Shown here: positions 8,438-16,852 of the stretch, in pieces
Layout: each line of letters starts with the position of its first letter
How positions within the stretch are numbered: position 1 is the first letter of the stretch
NCBI RefSeq assembly: GCF_019084545.1
Contig: NZ_JAHREP010000025.1
Span: 18,099 to 82,098 of the forward strand
Source of the DNA: Marinobacterium ramblicola
GTDB lineage: Bacteria > Pseudomonadota > Gammaproteobacteria > Pseudomonadales > Balneatricaceae
Direction: 5' to 3'
DNA length: 64,000 bases
Notes under the pieces: generated by a model
Seen by the model: the letters and a program-made list of their open reading frames with translations, nothing else
Told to the model about the DNA's origin: nothing
Databases searched by the model: none
Made by a program: the position numbers and the translations under genes

Positions 8438-8453
8438 CGGACCATATTTTGCC
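8438..8453 (+). promoter_or_regulatory. Shared PQQ-cluster promoter motif, weaker copy before pedF
   Basis: CGGACCATATTTTGCC resembles the motif before pqqA (shared GACCATAT/TACCATAT core and TTTTGCC end), but it lies about 115 bases before the pedF start and its fit needs a one-base shift. Treat as tentative. Confidence 0.3.
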
Positions 8454-8567
8454 TGCCAAGGTGTAATCCAACGCAGCAGGACGCTGAGTCATTATGAAGT
8501 CAGTTCTGTGCTTTCGTGTGCAATGCCCGAAGCACAACCGGCTTATAACAAAAACGGGTGATCTATT

Positions 8568-9014
8568 ATGGCAAAGCAATTCACAATTCCCGCACTGGCG
8601 CTCTCTGCTCTGATGGCAACCGGTATCAGTACTCAGGCGCTGGCCCACGGTGATGTGACTCCGCAGGGCGTCAACACCGAAGGCCTGACTCCGCTGGGCG
8701 AGGAGTGGGCCGATACCAACCCCTACCGCAACCCTAGCGATGATTTTGAGCGCGCTGTCGAGGTCGGCTCTTCCGCGTACAACCAGAACTGCGCACGTTG
8801 CCACGGTCTGGAGGGTATCTCCGGCGGTATCGCGCCCGACCTGCGTCTGTTGACGCCGGACTTCGACGGTGACGAGTGGTACAAGTACCGCGTCATCAAC
8901 GGCGCGGTGCGCGACGGCAAGGTCTATATGCCGAAGATGGCGGATTACCTGAGCCAGGAAGCGCTCTGGGCGATCAAGACCTATCTGGACGTGCGGCATG
9001 ATGAGATGGAGTGA
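8568..9014 (+). CDS. pedF: Cytochrome c550 PedF
   Basis: A 148-residue periplasmic monohaem cytochrome, the expected electron acceptor of the PQQ alcohol dehydrogenase. Signal peptide about residues 1-26 (cut after ALA), then HGDVTPQGVNTEGL, highly typical of PedF. The haem site is CARCH at 75-79, and Met120 in GKVYMPKM is the likely axial ligand. Length and order of motifs fit the family well. The stop overlaps the start of the next gene by 17 bases, so pedF and the XoxJ-type gene are translated from one message. The dehydrogenase itself is 3.5 kb downstream on the same strand. Confidence 0.93.
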   Translation: MAKQFTIPALALSALMATGISTQALAHGDVTPQGVNTEGLTPLGEEWADTNPYRNPSDDFERAVEVGSSAYNQNCARCHGLEGISGGIAPDLRLLTPDFDGDEWYKYRVINGAVRDGKVYMPKMADYLSQEALWAIKTYLDVRHDEME

Positions 9015-9912
9015 TCTCCCGGCCCTGCTTGCGTTCTGCCTGCTTCTGGTCGGCGGGCAGGCGCAGGCGCGTCTGTATGACGACGTGGTCGCCTCCGGGT
9101 ATGTTCGGGTCGGCGTCTACCGCGACTTCCCGCCATACTCCTACCTGAAGGATGGCAAGCCTGCCGGCGTCGATGTCGAGCTCGGTCAGGCGATCGCCGA
9201 CGAGTTGGGCGTCGATCTGCAGCTGCACTGGATCACCCCCGACGAGACCCTTGAGGACGATCTGCGCAACAGCGTGTGGAAGGGCCACTATCTGGATAAG
9301 GACGAAGAGAATCCGCTGGCGCTCAGGAATGTCGCCGACGTGATGCTGCGCGTGCCTTACGATCGTGATTACGCCTACAAGCGTGACTCGCTGGGGCTGC
9401 TGATCAACGAGCGAGTGGTGATGATGTCGCCCTACCATCAGGAGCGCTGGCAACTCGCGTTCGACAGCGAGAAGCTGGAGTCGGTGCGCACCCTGGCCAA
9501 GTTTCAGTACCACCCGATCGGCGTCGAGATCGACAGCCTGCCCGCGTTCTATCTGACCTCGGCGCTGCAGGGGCGGATGCGCGACAACACCCATCACTAC
9601 AACAACCCTCGCCTGGCCTTCGATGCGATGAAGCAGGGCAAGGTGAGCGCGGTGATGGCGATGCGCAGCGAGATCGACTGGCTGCTGAACGAAGAGGGCG
9701 GCGAGCGCTACCGTCGCGCCGAGAACGGTTTTCCCGACATGGGCAAGCAGGCCTGGGATATCGGCATCGCCGTGGGCGAGGGCGATCGCGATGTGGGCTA
9801 TGCGGTGGAAACCGTGTTCGACCGCATGATCCGTGATGGCTCGATGGCGGCGCTTTTCGCGCGCTACGGTCTGACCTATGAGAAGCCCAGTCTCTACCTC
9901 GCTACTCACTAA
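8998..9912 (+). CDS. xoxJ: XoxJ/MoxJ-type periplasmic binding protein of quinoprotein dehydrogenases
   Basis: A 304-residue exported protein (signal peptide about 1-24, cut after AQA) of the family-3 solute-binding fold: VRVGVYRDFPPYSYLKDG, then VDVELGQAIADELGVDLQLHW. It has no ABC partner of its own class and belongs to the MoxJ/XoxJ group that accompanies methanol and ethanol quinoproteins; a structure of XoxJ has suggested a role in activating or maturing the dehydrogenase rather than transport. Two ATGs in a row begin the gene inside the end of pedF. An inverted repeat 25 bases after the stop may end the transcript. Confidence 0.85.
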   Translation: MMRWSDLPALLAFCLLLVGGQAQARLYDDVVASGYVRVGVYRDFPPYSYLKDGKPAGVDVELGQAIADELGVDLQLHWITPDETLEDDLRNSVWKGHYLDKDEENPLALRNVADVMLRVPYDRDYAYKRDSLGLLINERVVMMSPYHQERWQLAFDSEKLESVRTLAKFQYHPIGVEIDSLPAFYLTSALQGRMRDNTHHYNNPRLAFDAMKQGKVSAVMAMRSEIDWLLNEEGGERYRRAENGFPDMGKQAWDIGIAVGEGDRDVGYAVETVFDRMIRDGSMAALFARYGLTYEKPSLYLATH

Positions 9913-9936
9913 TCCAGAATCCGCTTCAACATCTCG

Positions 9937-9961
9937 GCAGCCCGGAGTTTCTCCGGGCTGC
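9937..9961 (+). terminator. Strong hairpin after xoxJ, terminator-like
   Basis: GCAGCCCGGAG and CTCCGGGCTGC form a perfect 11-bp stem with a TTT loop, 25 bases after the xoxJ stop. No T-run follows, so it may be a 3'-end stabilising structure or a Rho-independent terminator of reduced strength. Confidence 0.55.
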
Positions 9962-10001
9962 GTCCGTAGGGTTACGACCAAAAGCGTCCCGAAAGGGGGC
10001 G

Positions 10002-10017
10002 AAAGTAGTATGTGGCC
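10002..10017 (+). promoter_or_regulatory. Shared PQQ-cluster promoter motif, copy 2
   Basis: AAAGTAGTATGTGGCC, ending 64 bases before the ATG at 10082, the same distance as copy 1 from its gene. TAGGTT at 10034-10039 is at the matching -10 position. The motif runs into a 6-bp hairpin, GGCCCC and GGGGCC, at 10014-10030. Confidence 0.5.
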
Positions 10018-10081
10018 CCGCCTTGGGGCCGACTAGGTTGATAGTCAGACCCTGAATTCAACCGATATAAGAAGAAACACC

Positions 10082-11053
10082 ATGTACGCCACTCTGCTTA
10101 GAATCCTGTTTTTGATCGCGCTCTATGTTCCGGCGCTGGTGCAGGCCCAGACCCAGACCCAGGAGCAGCCGCTGCCGCAGGTTCGGGTCGGCATGCTGCA
10201 GTTCGGCACCGCTCACTGGGAGCTGGCACATATCCAGCAGGCGGGTATCGACCGGGCCGAAGGCTACGAGTTGGTGCTGACACCGCTGGCCAACTCGGCG
10301 GCGGGGCTGCTGGCGCTGACCAGCGGCAGTGTCGACTGGATCATCGCCGACTGGGTCTGGGCGGCAAAGCGCACCCGGGATGGCGATCCGCTGCGCTTTC
10401 TTCCGTTCTCCAGCCAGATAGGGCAGGTCATGGTGCCTGCAGATAGCAATATCGACTCGATTGCGGCGCTGGTCGGAAAGCGTATAGGTGTTGCCGGTGG
10501 TCCCCAGGGCAAGAGCTGGCAACTGCTCGATGCGGCAGCCAAACAGCAGGGGGTGGATCTGCAGCGCGACGCTCAAGTCAGCTTCGGCGCGCCGCCGCTG
10601 TTGAATCGTGAGCTGGAGGCGGGGCGTCTCGATGCGCTGCTGACCTTCTGGCACTTCGCGGCAAGGCTTGAAGCCGGTGGCGGGTTCAAGCTGGCGTTCA
10701 GCGCACAGAGCATCGCCGAAACGCTAGGCCTCGATCCGCGCCTGCCGACGTTGGGCTACCTGGCACATGAAGAATGGGTTGTTGAAAATCAACAGCTTGC
10801 AAAGGCTTTTAAACGCTCTGTCTACGCTGCAAAGCAGGATCTCCGTGGCGACGAGCCCTGGTCGGCATTGCGGCCGCTGATGCGGGCCGACTCCGACGAG
10901 GTGTTCGAGGCGCTCAAGCGCGGTTACCGTGATGGCGAGCCGCCTTCCGAACTGGCTCCGGGGCTGATCGATTCCGCCCGCCGCGCCTGGCCTCTTCTCG
11001 GCGAGGAGGGGGAGCTGCCGGTCACGATCTTCGGCGGTGTGGAGATCAGATGA
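10082..11053 (+). CDS. ABC transporter substrate-binding protein, NitT/TauT (SsuA-like) type
   Basis: A 323-residue exported binding protein (signal peptide about 1-23, cut after VQA; then a short Gln/Thr stretch). It resembles the nitrate/sulfonate/taurine class: VRVGMLQFGTAHWELAHIQ, GSVDWIIADWVWAAKRT, and VGKRIGVAGGPQGKSWQLL at the hinge-proximal strand. It is the first gene of a three-gene importer, overlapping the permease by 4 bases (ATGA). The substrate is not known. Its place between xoxJ and the alcohol dehydrogenase, and the shared promoter motif, suggest that uptake of something needed for alcohol oxidation (a substrate, nutrient or metal complex) is co-regulated with it. Confidence 0.85.
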   Translation: MYATLLRILFLIALYVPALVQAQTQTQEQPLPQVRVGMLQFGTAHWELAHIQQAGIDRAEGYELVLTPLANSAAGLLALTSGSVDWIIADWVWAAKRTRDGDPLRFLPFSSQIGQVMVPADSNIDSIAALVGKRIGVAGGPQGKSWQLLDAAAKQQGVDLQRDAQVSFGAPPLLNRELEAGRLDALLTFWHFAARLEAGGGFKLAFSAQSIAETLGLDPRLPTLGYLAHEEWVVENQQLAKAFKRSVYAAKQDLRGDEPWSALRPLMRADSDEVFEALKRGYRDGEPPSELAPGLIDSARRAWPLLGEEGELPVTIFGGVEIR

Positions 11054-11814
11054 TTAGCCGGCTGCGCGATTACCTGCTGGTGATCGCCATTTTGGGGGTG
11101 GCGTGGCAGTTGATCGCCGCCTGGCTCAACGATCCGCTGCTGCCGGCACCCGGCCAGGTGCTTGCGGTGCTCGGATCCGAACTTGAACGGGGCGCGCTGC
11201 TGCACCATCTGCTGGTCACCCTACGTCGGGTGGCGATCGCGTTTCTGTTCGCTATGCTCCTTGGCACTCTGCTCGGCTGGTATATGGGACGATACCGGCA
11301 GGCCAACCGCTGGGGCGATCCACTGCTGGTGCTGTTTCTCAACCTGCCGGCACTGGTGTTGATTATCCTGCTTTACGTCTGGATGGGGCTGGTGGAGTCG
11401 GCAGCGGTGCTGGCGGTGATACTCAATAAGGTGCCCAATGTAGCGGTTACGATCCGTGAAGGCGCACGCAGCCTCGATCCTCAACTGGAGCAGATGGCGC
11501 AGGCATACCGCTTCAACTTGCGTCGGCGGGTGCTGGATCTTTGGCTGCCGCAGCTGTTTCCCTACCTGATGGGCGCGATGCGCAGCGGGCTGGCACTGAT
11601 CTGGAAGATCGTGCTGGTGGTGGAACTGCTGGGCCGCTCGGACGGCATCGGCTTTCAGCTTCACCAGGCGTTCCAGATCTTCGATGTTGCGGCGATCCTC
11701 GCCTACAGCTTCAGCTTCATTCTGGTGGTGCAACTGATCGAATGGCTGCTGTTGCAGCCGCTTGAGCGGAGCGCGCGACGTTGGCAGACCGAGGAGGAGC
11801 CCCGTCATGCTTGA
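11050..11814 (+). CDS. ABC transporter permease, NitT/TauT type
   Basis: A 254-residue inner-membrane protein with about six hydrophobic segments of the SsuC/TauC family. The cytoplasmic EAA-like loop that contacts the ATPase is visible as EGARSLDPQLEQMAQAYRF at about residues 137-155. The start overlaps the binding-protein stop by 4 bases and the end overlaps the ATPase start by 8, so the three are translationally coupled. It has no sign of truncation. Confidence 0.87.
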   Translation: MISRLRDYLLVIAILGVAWQLIAAWLNDPLLPAPGQVLAVLGSELERGALLHHLLVTLRRVAIAFLFAMLLGTLLGWYMGRYRQANRWGDPLLVLFLNLPALVLIILLYVWMGLVESAAVLAVILNKVPNVAVTIREGARSLDPQLEQMAQAYRFNLRRRVLDLWLPQLFPYLMGAMRSGLALIWKIVLVVELLGRSDGIGFQLHQAFQIFDVAAILAYSFSFILVVQLIEWLLLQPLERSARRWQTEEEPRHA

Positions 11815-12433
11815 ACTGAAGCTTGAATCGAAGGCCTACGACCGTCGCGTGCTGGGGCCGCTCGAATTTCGTATCGAGCCCGGTCAACGACTGGCATTGG
11901 TGGGCCCGTCCGGCTGCGGCAAGACCACGCTGCTCAATATCATCGCCGGCCTGGACAGCGACTACACCGGCACCCGAAGGGTGCAGCGCGAGGATCTGCT
12001 GATCGCGTACATGTTTCAGGAGCCGCGTCTGCTGCCCTGGCGCACCGTGGCGCAGAATCTGGTGCTGGCCGGTACCGGTGAAGCGTCGGTCGATGCCGCA
12101 TTGGCGGAGGTCGGTCTGCACGATGTCGCCCATCTCTATCCTCGACAGCTGTCCCTCGGTATGGCGCGCCGCGTAGCGCTCGCCAGGGCGCTGGCGATCA
12201 AGCCCGATCTCCTGTTGCTGGACGAGCCGCTGGTCTCGCTGGATCCGCCAACGGCAGGCCAGTTGCGACAGCTGCTGAAAGCGTTACTGGCAGAGCGCCC
12301 CTGGCTGAGCATGGTGTTGGTGTCTCATGACCCGGTCGATGCGCAGGAACTGGCCGACTCCTGGTTGTCGTTGGAACCGAAAAACGAGCGGGTATTACTA
12401 CCAAGTGAGGAGAAAACTGCTTCCGCCGGTTAA
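11807..12433 (+). CDS. ABC transporter ATPase, NitT/TauT type
   Basis: A 208-residue ATPase. Walker A is GPSGCGKTT at about residues 34-42, the Q-loop is FQEPRLLPWRTV, the signature is degenerate LSLGMARRVALARAL instead of LSGGQ, Walker B is LLLLDEPLVSLD, and the H-loop is LVSHD. The ATG at 11807 is preferred because GGAGGAG lies seven bases before it; an in-frame start 45 bases upstream lacks such a site. It is shorter than SsuB (about 255) because the C-terminal end after the H-loop is brief. The last gene of the importer operon. Confidence 0.86.
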   Translation: MLELKLESKAYDRRVLGPLEFRIEPGQRLALVGPSGCGKTTLLNIIAGLDSDYTGTRRVQREDLLIAYMFQEPRLLPWRTVAQNLVLAGTGEASVDAALAEVGLHDVAHLYPRQLSLGMARRVALARALAIKPDLLLLDEPLVSLDPPTAGQLRQLLKALLAERPWLSMVLVSHDPVDAQELADSWLSLEPKNERVLLPSEEKTASAG

Positions 12434-12468
12434 TTGTTGAAAAACGGGGTGGCTACAAGAATTAGCCT

Positions 12469-12484
12469 CAGTATCGGGATTATC
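12469..12484 (+). promoter_or_regulatory. Shared PQQ-cluster promoter motif, copy 3 (dehydrogenase promoter)
   Basis: CAGTATCGGGATTATC, ending 59 bases before the dehydrogenase start. It diverges from the pqqA copy after AGTAYC but resembles the exaC upstream copy (AGTATCGG then TTATC). TATTCC at 12501 sits at the matching -10 position. A small dyad, ATCGGGA and TCCCGAT, overlaps it. Confidence 0.4.
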
Positions 12485-12543
12485 TCCCGATTACCAGGGG
12501 TATTCCCGAAACCAATAAGAATGATTCCGCAAAGGAGACGACA

Positions 12544-14322
12544 ATGAAACGACTCGGGCTCAGTACAGGCTTTGCAGTTACTGCCCTCGTTGCAGCGATG
12601 TCCACGGCCAACGTTGCACAGGCCGGTGTAACCGATGAAGATATCTTGAACGACCACATGACGACCGACGATGTCGTCTCCAACGGCCTTGGTGTACAGG
12701 GGCAGCGTTTCAGCCCACTGGCCAAGCTCAACACCAAGAACGTACAGGAGCTGCGTCCGGTCTGGTCCTTCTCCTTCGGTGGTGAGAAGCAGCGTGGCCA
12801 GGAGTCTCAGCCGCTGGTGAAGGATGGCGTCATGTACGTCACCGGCTCCTACTCCCGTGTGTTCGCGATCGACGTGAAGACCGGCGAGGAGATCTGGGAA
12901 TACAACGCCCGTCTGCCTGATGGCATCATGCCCTGCTGCGACGTGATCAACCGTGGTGTCGCGCTGTACGACGACCTGGTGATCTTCGGTACCCTCGATG
13001 CCAAGCTGGTTGCCCTGAACAAGGACACCGGCAAGACCGTCTGGAAAAAGACCGTCTCCGACTATCAGGAAGGTTACTCTCTGACCGCCGCGCCCTTAAT
13101 CGTCAAGGGCAAGGTGATCACCGGCGTATCCGGCGGCGAGTTCGGTGTGGTCGGCAAGGTGGAAGCCTACGATGCCAAAACCGGCGATCTGGTCTGGACC
13201 CGTCCGACCGTAGAGGGTCACATGGGCTACGTCTACAAGGATGGCAAGAAGGTCGAGAACGGCATCTCCGGTGGCAAGCCGGGCCAGACCTGGCCGGGTG
13301 ACCTGTGGAAGACCGGCGGCGCCGCCACCTGGCTGGGCGGCTACTACGATCCGGATACCGACAGCATCTTCATCGGTACCGGTAACCCGGCACCGTGGAA
13401 CTCTCACATGCGTCCGGGCGACAACCTGTTCTCCTCTTCACGCCTGGCGATCGACCCGGATGACGGCAAGATCAAGTGGCACTTCCAGACCACCCCGCAC
13501 GACGGCTGGGACTTCGACGGTGTCAACGAGCTGATCTCCTTCGACTACAAGGAGGGCGGCAAGACCGTCAAGGCCGCGGCGACCGCCGACCGTAACGGTT
13601 TCTTCTACGTCCTGAACCGTGAAAACGGCGACTTCATCCGCGGTTTCCCGTTCGTCGACAAGGTGAGCTGGGCCAAGGGGCTGGATAAGAACGGTCGCCC
13701 GATCTACATCGAAGAGAACCGTCCGGGTAACCCGGCAGCGGCCGAGAAGGGCAGCACCGTGGTCGCTCAGCCGTCGTTCCTCGGCGGCAAGAACTGGATG
13801 CCGATGGCGTACAGCCAGGATACCGGATACTTCTACGTGCCCTCCAACGAGTGGGCGATGGATATCTGGAACGAGCCGGTCAACTACAAGAAGGGCGCGG
13901 CCTACCTGGGTGCGGGCTTCACCATTCACCCGACCAACGACGAGTACATCGGCGTACTGCGCGCGATCGATCCGAAGTCCGGTAAAGAGGTATGGCGCTA
14001 CGAGAACTACGCTCCGCTTTGGGGTGGCGTTCTGGCAACCGCCGGTAACCTGGTCTTCACCGGTAACCCGGAAGGCTACCTGATGGCGTTCGACGCCAAG
14101 TCCGGCGAGATGGTGTACAAGTTCAACACCGGTTCCGGTATCGTCGGCTCGCCGATCACTTGGGAGATGGATGGCGAACAGTACGTCTCCGTCGTCTCCG
14201 GCTGGGGTGGTGCGGTACCGCTTTGGGGTGGTGAGGTCGCCAAGCGCGTCAAGCACCTGAACCAGGGTGGCTCCGTGTGGACGTTCAAGCTTCCGGCCAG
14301 CGCAGAGATGGCCAGCAAGTAA
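12544..14322 (+). CDS. pedH: PQQ-dependent alcohol dehydrogenase, lanthanide-type (PedH/ExaA family)
   Basis: A 592-residue periplasmic quinoprotein that oxidises a primary alcohol to the aldehyde and passes electrons to a cytochrome c. Signal peptide about 1-27 (cut after AQA). The eight-bladed propeller shows tryptophan-docking repeats such as [13 protein letters not shown] and the adjacent Cys pair at 131-132 (MPCCDV) that contacts PQQ. The catalytic Asp is 323 in GWDFDGVNE, and Asp325 two residues on is the extra ligand that marks lanthanide-dependent enzymes; calcium enzymes have Ala or Ser there. Overall it is closer to the ethanol enzymes ([17 protein letters not shown]) than to XoxF. 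A good ribosome site (AAAGGAG) precedes the ATG. Codons are strongly biased (Asn almost always AAC), suggesting high expression. The symbol is tentative. Confidence 0.92.
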   Translation: MKRLGLSTGFAVTALVAAMSTANVAQAGVTDEDILNDHMTTDDVVSNGLGVQGQRFSPLAKLNTKNVQELRPVWSFSFGGEKQRGQESQPLVKDGVMYVTGSYSRVFAIDVKTGEEIWEYNARLPDGIMPCCDVINRGVALYDDLVIFGTLDAKLVALNKDTGKTVWKKTVSDYQEGYSLTAAPLIVKGKVITGVSGGEFGVVGKVEAYDAKTGDLVWTRPTVEGHMGYVYKDGKKVENGISGGKPGQTWPGDLWKTGGAATWLGGYYDPDTDSIFIGTGNPAPWNSHMRPGDNLFSSSRLAIDPDDGKIKWHFQTTPHDGWDFDGVNELISFDYKEGGKTVKAAATADRNGFFYVLNRENGDFIRGFPFVDKVSWAKGLDKNGRPIYIEENRPGNPAAAEKGSTVVAQPSFLGGKNWMPMAYSQDTGYFYVPSNEWAMDIWNEPVNYKKGAAYLGAGFTIHPTNDEYIGVLRAIDPKSGKEVWRYENYAPLWGGVLATAGNLVFTGNPEGYLMAFDAKSGEMVYKFNTGSGIVGSPITWEMDGEQYVSVVSGWGGAVPLWGGEVAKRVKHLNQGGSVWTFKLPASAEMASK

Positions 14323-14335
14323 AGCTGTGTAATGC

Positions 14336-14361
14336 AAAAAAGGGCCTTCGGGCCCTTTTTT
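14336..14361 (+). terminator. Intrinsic terminator of the alcohol dehydrogenase gene
   Basis: AAAAAAGGGCC, loop TTCG, GGCCC then TTTTTT: a stable tetraloop hairpin with a T-run, 14 bases after the stop codon. The A-run makes it usable in both directions, so it may also end the convergent gene at 14375. Confidence 0.92.
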
Positions 14362-14374
14362 GTTGGCCTATTGG

Positions 14375-15361
14375 CTATTGCCTGTGGGTAAGTTGTCGTC
14401 GAGCAGCGAGGGCTGAGGGTTCAGCGCTCAGGTTCAGCTCTGCCAGATAGATCGCGGTACCCAGCTGCTGTTCATGGCTGGAGTAGTAGACGACACGTAA
14501 CCGATCACCGTCCAACACCAGCCCCGGATAGCTGCAGTCGCCCCCAGAGGGCAATACAACCGTTTCATCGATCTCCGACTGTTTGCTCAGTCGACTGACC
14601 TCCGTCCACTGCGGTAGCCACTGCGCTGGATGTTTGTAGCGACGGTAGGCGGCGATAAAGCCTGTCTGCTTTTCATCCTGGATCAGGCAGGGCCCACCGA
14701 TACGGAAACCTATATCCTGCCATTGCCACTGCTCATAGGGCGGCGCGGCATGCCCCAGCAGGGCATTGCTGTTCCCGGCATCGGCGTTGTCCCGCCTGAG
14801 CAGGCACCAGGCGCTGCCATCCCGATCGAAGCAGAGGTCGTGTTCATTGACATATTGCTCGTCAAACTCGGTCAAGCGGTGCTGCTGCCATTTGCCGTCA
14901 GGGGTGACGCGATACCAGTACAGGCCGCCGACGCCTCCTGTCCCGTATGCAAAGCCGTAGGCGACATTCTGATACCAGTTGAGCCGCCAGAGCCAGTGGT
15001 TGGGCTCGGATATATCGATCGGATCACTCCACCGTTCGCCGTCTTGGCTGAACCAGGCCTTGGTCTGATGGGACACAGGGCCGGTGGCTTTAGCCGCTGC
15101 ACTCAGCAGCATCAAGCGGTTATCGGGTGTGATACTGAGTTTTGCGTCGCGCAGGTCGGCGCCCTCAAGGGCTATTCGTGCCATGTCTCGCCACGCCTGC
15201 TGCCCATCTATCAGGCACAACACCCTGATGATACCGGCATCCGAAATATGCTGCTCGCCTTCACGAAAGACGACATAGAGCCGTCCGTTAAAGCGGACCA
15301 TATCGGTAAAGGCGTTATGCGCGGCTCTGTTCCAGAGTCGCTGTGTGTTCAGTAACTGCAT
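14375..15361 (-). CDS. Sialidase-fold (BNR/Asp-box) beta-propeller protein
   Basis: A 328-residue protein with an Asp-box, SQDGERWSDP, near residues 113-122 and other blade-like strands (LYVVFREGEQHISDAG, LRVVYYSSHEQQLGTAIYL), the pattern of six-bladed sialidase-like propellers that act on or bind glycans. No signal peptide is seen when it starts at the ATG at 15361, which has GGAAGAG about seven bases upstream; a longer frame would run into the neighbouring lytic transglycosylase gene. The catalytic Arg triad and Tyr/Glu pair of true sialidases could not be confirmed. It lies 34 bases downstream of the transglycosylase and may share its transcript. Confidence 0.65.
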   Translation of the reverse strand: MQLLNTQRLWNRAAHNAFTDMVRFNGRLYVVFREGEQHISDAGIIRVLCLIDGQQAWRDMARIALEGADLRDAKLSITPDNRLMLLSAAAKATGPVSHQTKAWFSQDGERWSDPIDISEPNHWLWRLNWYQNVAYGFAYGTGGVGGLYWYRVTPDGKWQQHRLTEFDEQYVNEHDLCFDRDGSAWCLLRRDNADAGNSNALLGHAAPPYEQWQWQDIGFRIGGPCLIQDEKQTGFIAAYRRYKHPAQWLPQWTEVSRLSKQSEIDETVVLPSGGDCSYPGLVLDGDRLRVVYYSSHEQQLGTAIYLAELNLSAEPSALAARRQLTHRQ

Positions 15362-15395
15362 GCGTTGCTCTTCCAGACCTTGGATACGGGACGAA

Positions 15396-16121
15396 TCAGG
15401 GTTGGAGCGCTGCGTATCGGTTAAGCAATATGCCGACCCGCTCCACATAGGCCTGGGTTTCCGAATAGGGTGGAATTCCAGCATATTTTGCCACGGCACC
15501 TGGACCGGCATTGTAGGCGGCGGTGGCGAGCTTCACATCGCCCTTGTAGCGTTCCAGCAGTGCGGACAGGTAGCGTACGCCGCCGTAGATATTCTGCCTC
15601 GGATCCAAGGCGTTTTGGACCTCCAGATCCTCTGCGGTTGCCGGCATCAACTGCATAAGCCCCATTGCCCCCTTGCTTGAACGTGCCTGAGGGTTGAACG
15701 CGGACTCGGCATGGATAACGGCTCGGACCAGGGCTGGGTTGACGCCATACTGCTTGGCAGCAGAGGCGATATCGCTTTTGTAGGCGTCGTTATTCAGCGG
15801 AGTTTTATACCAGTCGACGGTGGAGCCGACCCTGCAGGCGTAGCAATCGAACCTGAGCACCTCGACATCGCGGATATGCAGCGGTCGCTGGTCGGTAAAG
15901 CTGAGGGTGCCATCGGGGCGGCGGAATTTGTATACGGTTTCCACCGAACCGCTGCCGGAGAGTCGCCTGTCTGAATGGGCCGGGGCAACATTGGTAAACT
16001 CCACGCGCCCGTCCGGGTGGACAATGCGACGTATCTCACCGGCGCTGACAAGCGCGGGCCCCCCAGCCAGCAGGGTCAACACTATCGCTGTCAGTGTTAG
16101 GTATCCGGTTTTCGGTTGCAT
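15396..16121 (-). CDS. Soluble lytic murein transglycosylase with N-terminal DUF4124-like region
   Basis: A 241-residue exported enzyme that cleaves peptidoglycan glycan strands. Signal peptide about 1-27. Residues about 30-85 form a DUF4124-like segment (IVHPDGRVEFTNVAP and FRRPDGTLSFTDQRP, two similar strands). The SLT catalytic domain follows: the catalytic Glu is in HAESAFNPQA at about residue 143, then SSKGAMGLMQLMPATA, and the AYNAGPGAV motif at about 203. Order and length fit the small SLT family. It sits between the sialidase-fold gene and a DUF3301 gene, all on the minus strand. Confidence 0.9.
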   Translation of the reverse strand: MQPKTGYLTLTAIVLTLLAGGPALVSAGEIRRIVHPDGRVEFTNVAPAHSDRRLSGSGSVETVYKFRRPDGTLSFTDQRPLHIRDVEVLRFDCYACRVGSTVDWYKTPLNNDAYKSDIASAAKQYGVNPALVRAVIHAESAFNPQARSSKGAMGLMQLMPATAEDLEVQNALDPRQNIYGGVRYLSALLERYKGDVKLATAAYNAGPGAVAKYAGIPPYSETQAYVERVGILLNRYAALQP

Positions 16122-16187
16122 AGCGGCGAGGATACTACGGCTGTTGCAGGATGGAGAACCGCTTCGGTCAATTATTTGCGTAACGTG

Positions 16188-16505
16188 CTACCCAATGCGG
16201 TGAGGTGGCAGATCGATACCGGTCGCGCGATAGCCGAGAGTCACCACCTGTCCAGAATAGCGCTCGTCACCTGTCGAGGTGAACTCGAAGGTGTAGCGCC
16301 GCCAGATATGCAGTTGACCATCCTCATCCCGCTTTATCCAGATTGCGCGCAGCGCGACACTTTCATCGAGCAGCTGCAGATCCATTTCGTTACAGCTCTT
16401 GCGCGCATGCTTCAGCGCGATCTCCCGTACTTTCTGTCCGCGCCACCAGAGCAGGCAGATCGCGCCTGTCAGTGCCAGCCAGAACAGATCTTTCAGCTCG
16501 AACAT
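16188..16505 (-). CDS. DUF3301-family membrane-anchored protein
   Basis: A 105-residue protein with one N-terminal membrane helix (LFWLALTGAICLLWWRG, about residues 7-23) followed by a cytoplasmic domain with the conserved stretch RKSCNEMDLQLLDESVAL and a C-terminal IWRRYTFEFTSTGDERY. This is the pattern of DUF3301, a small gammaproteobacterial family of unknown function. The ATG at 16505 follows a GGACCCTC leader with a weak ribosome site (AAGGACCC). Confidence 0.8.
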   Translation of the reverse strand: MFELKDLFWLALTGAICLLWWRGQKVREIALKHARKSCNEMDLQLLDESVALRAIWIKRDEDGQLHIWRRYTFEFTSTGDERYSGQVVTLGYRATGIDLPPHRIG

Positions 16506-16852
16506 TGAGGGTCCTTATCAGAGGTTCGGCCGGATCATAACGGATATGATCGGGTGTTTTTAGTGCTGTCGGCTATTCGGCTCAAATTTGTTGCAGGTGC
16601 CACAATCCTGGCGGTAATGCTCATAGCTGATGGAGGCCCCGATGACATTAAATAGAGTTTATAACTTGTTGAAAAATAGCTGGATGTAATCTGCGTTTCT
16701 TTCTTTTCGTGGCCTTGGCAGACGTTTTGCTGCGCTAGCAGTTGCAGACCCCAATAACCTAACCCATGACGATATGTCACGACTGAAGCTGGCTGTACGC
16801 CTGACCCGTTATCAACTTCTGCGCGCTGTTGCGCCTGATTTGGAGCATCTCG
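16506..16852. other. 347-base intergenic region with no supported gene
   Basis: Lies between the divergent DUF3301 and NafY-like genes and must hold both promoters, but no clear consensus promoter or dyad was seen. A 32-codon frame at 16774-16872 runs into the NafY-like start; I do not call it a gene. Confidence 0.6.

Noticed and set aside
12451..12467. Possible sigma-54 promoter before the alcohol dehydrogenase
   Set aside because: TGGC and a later GC are present, but the GG to GC spacing is 12 rather than 10 bases and the TTGC element is missing.
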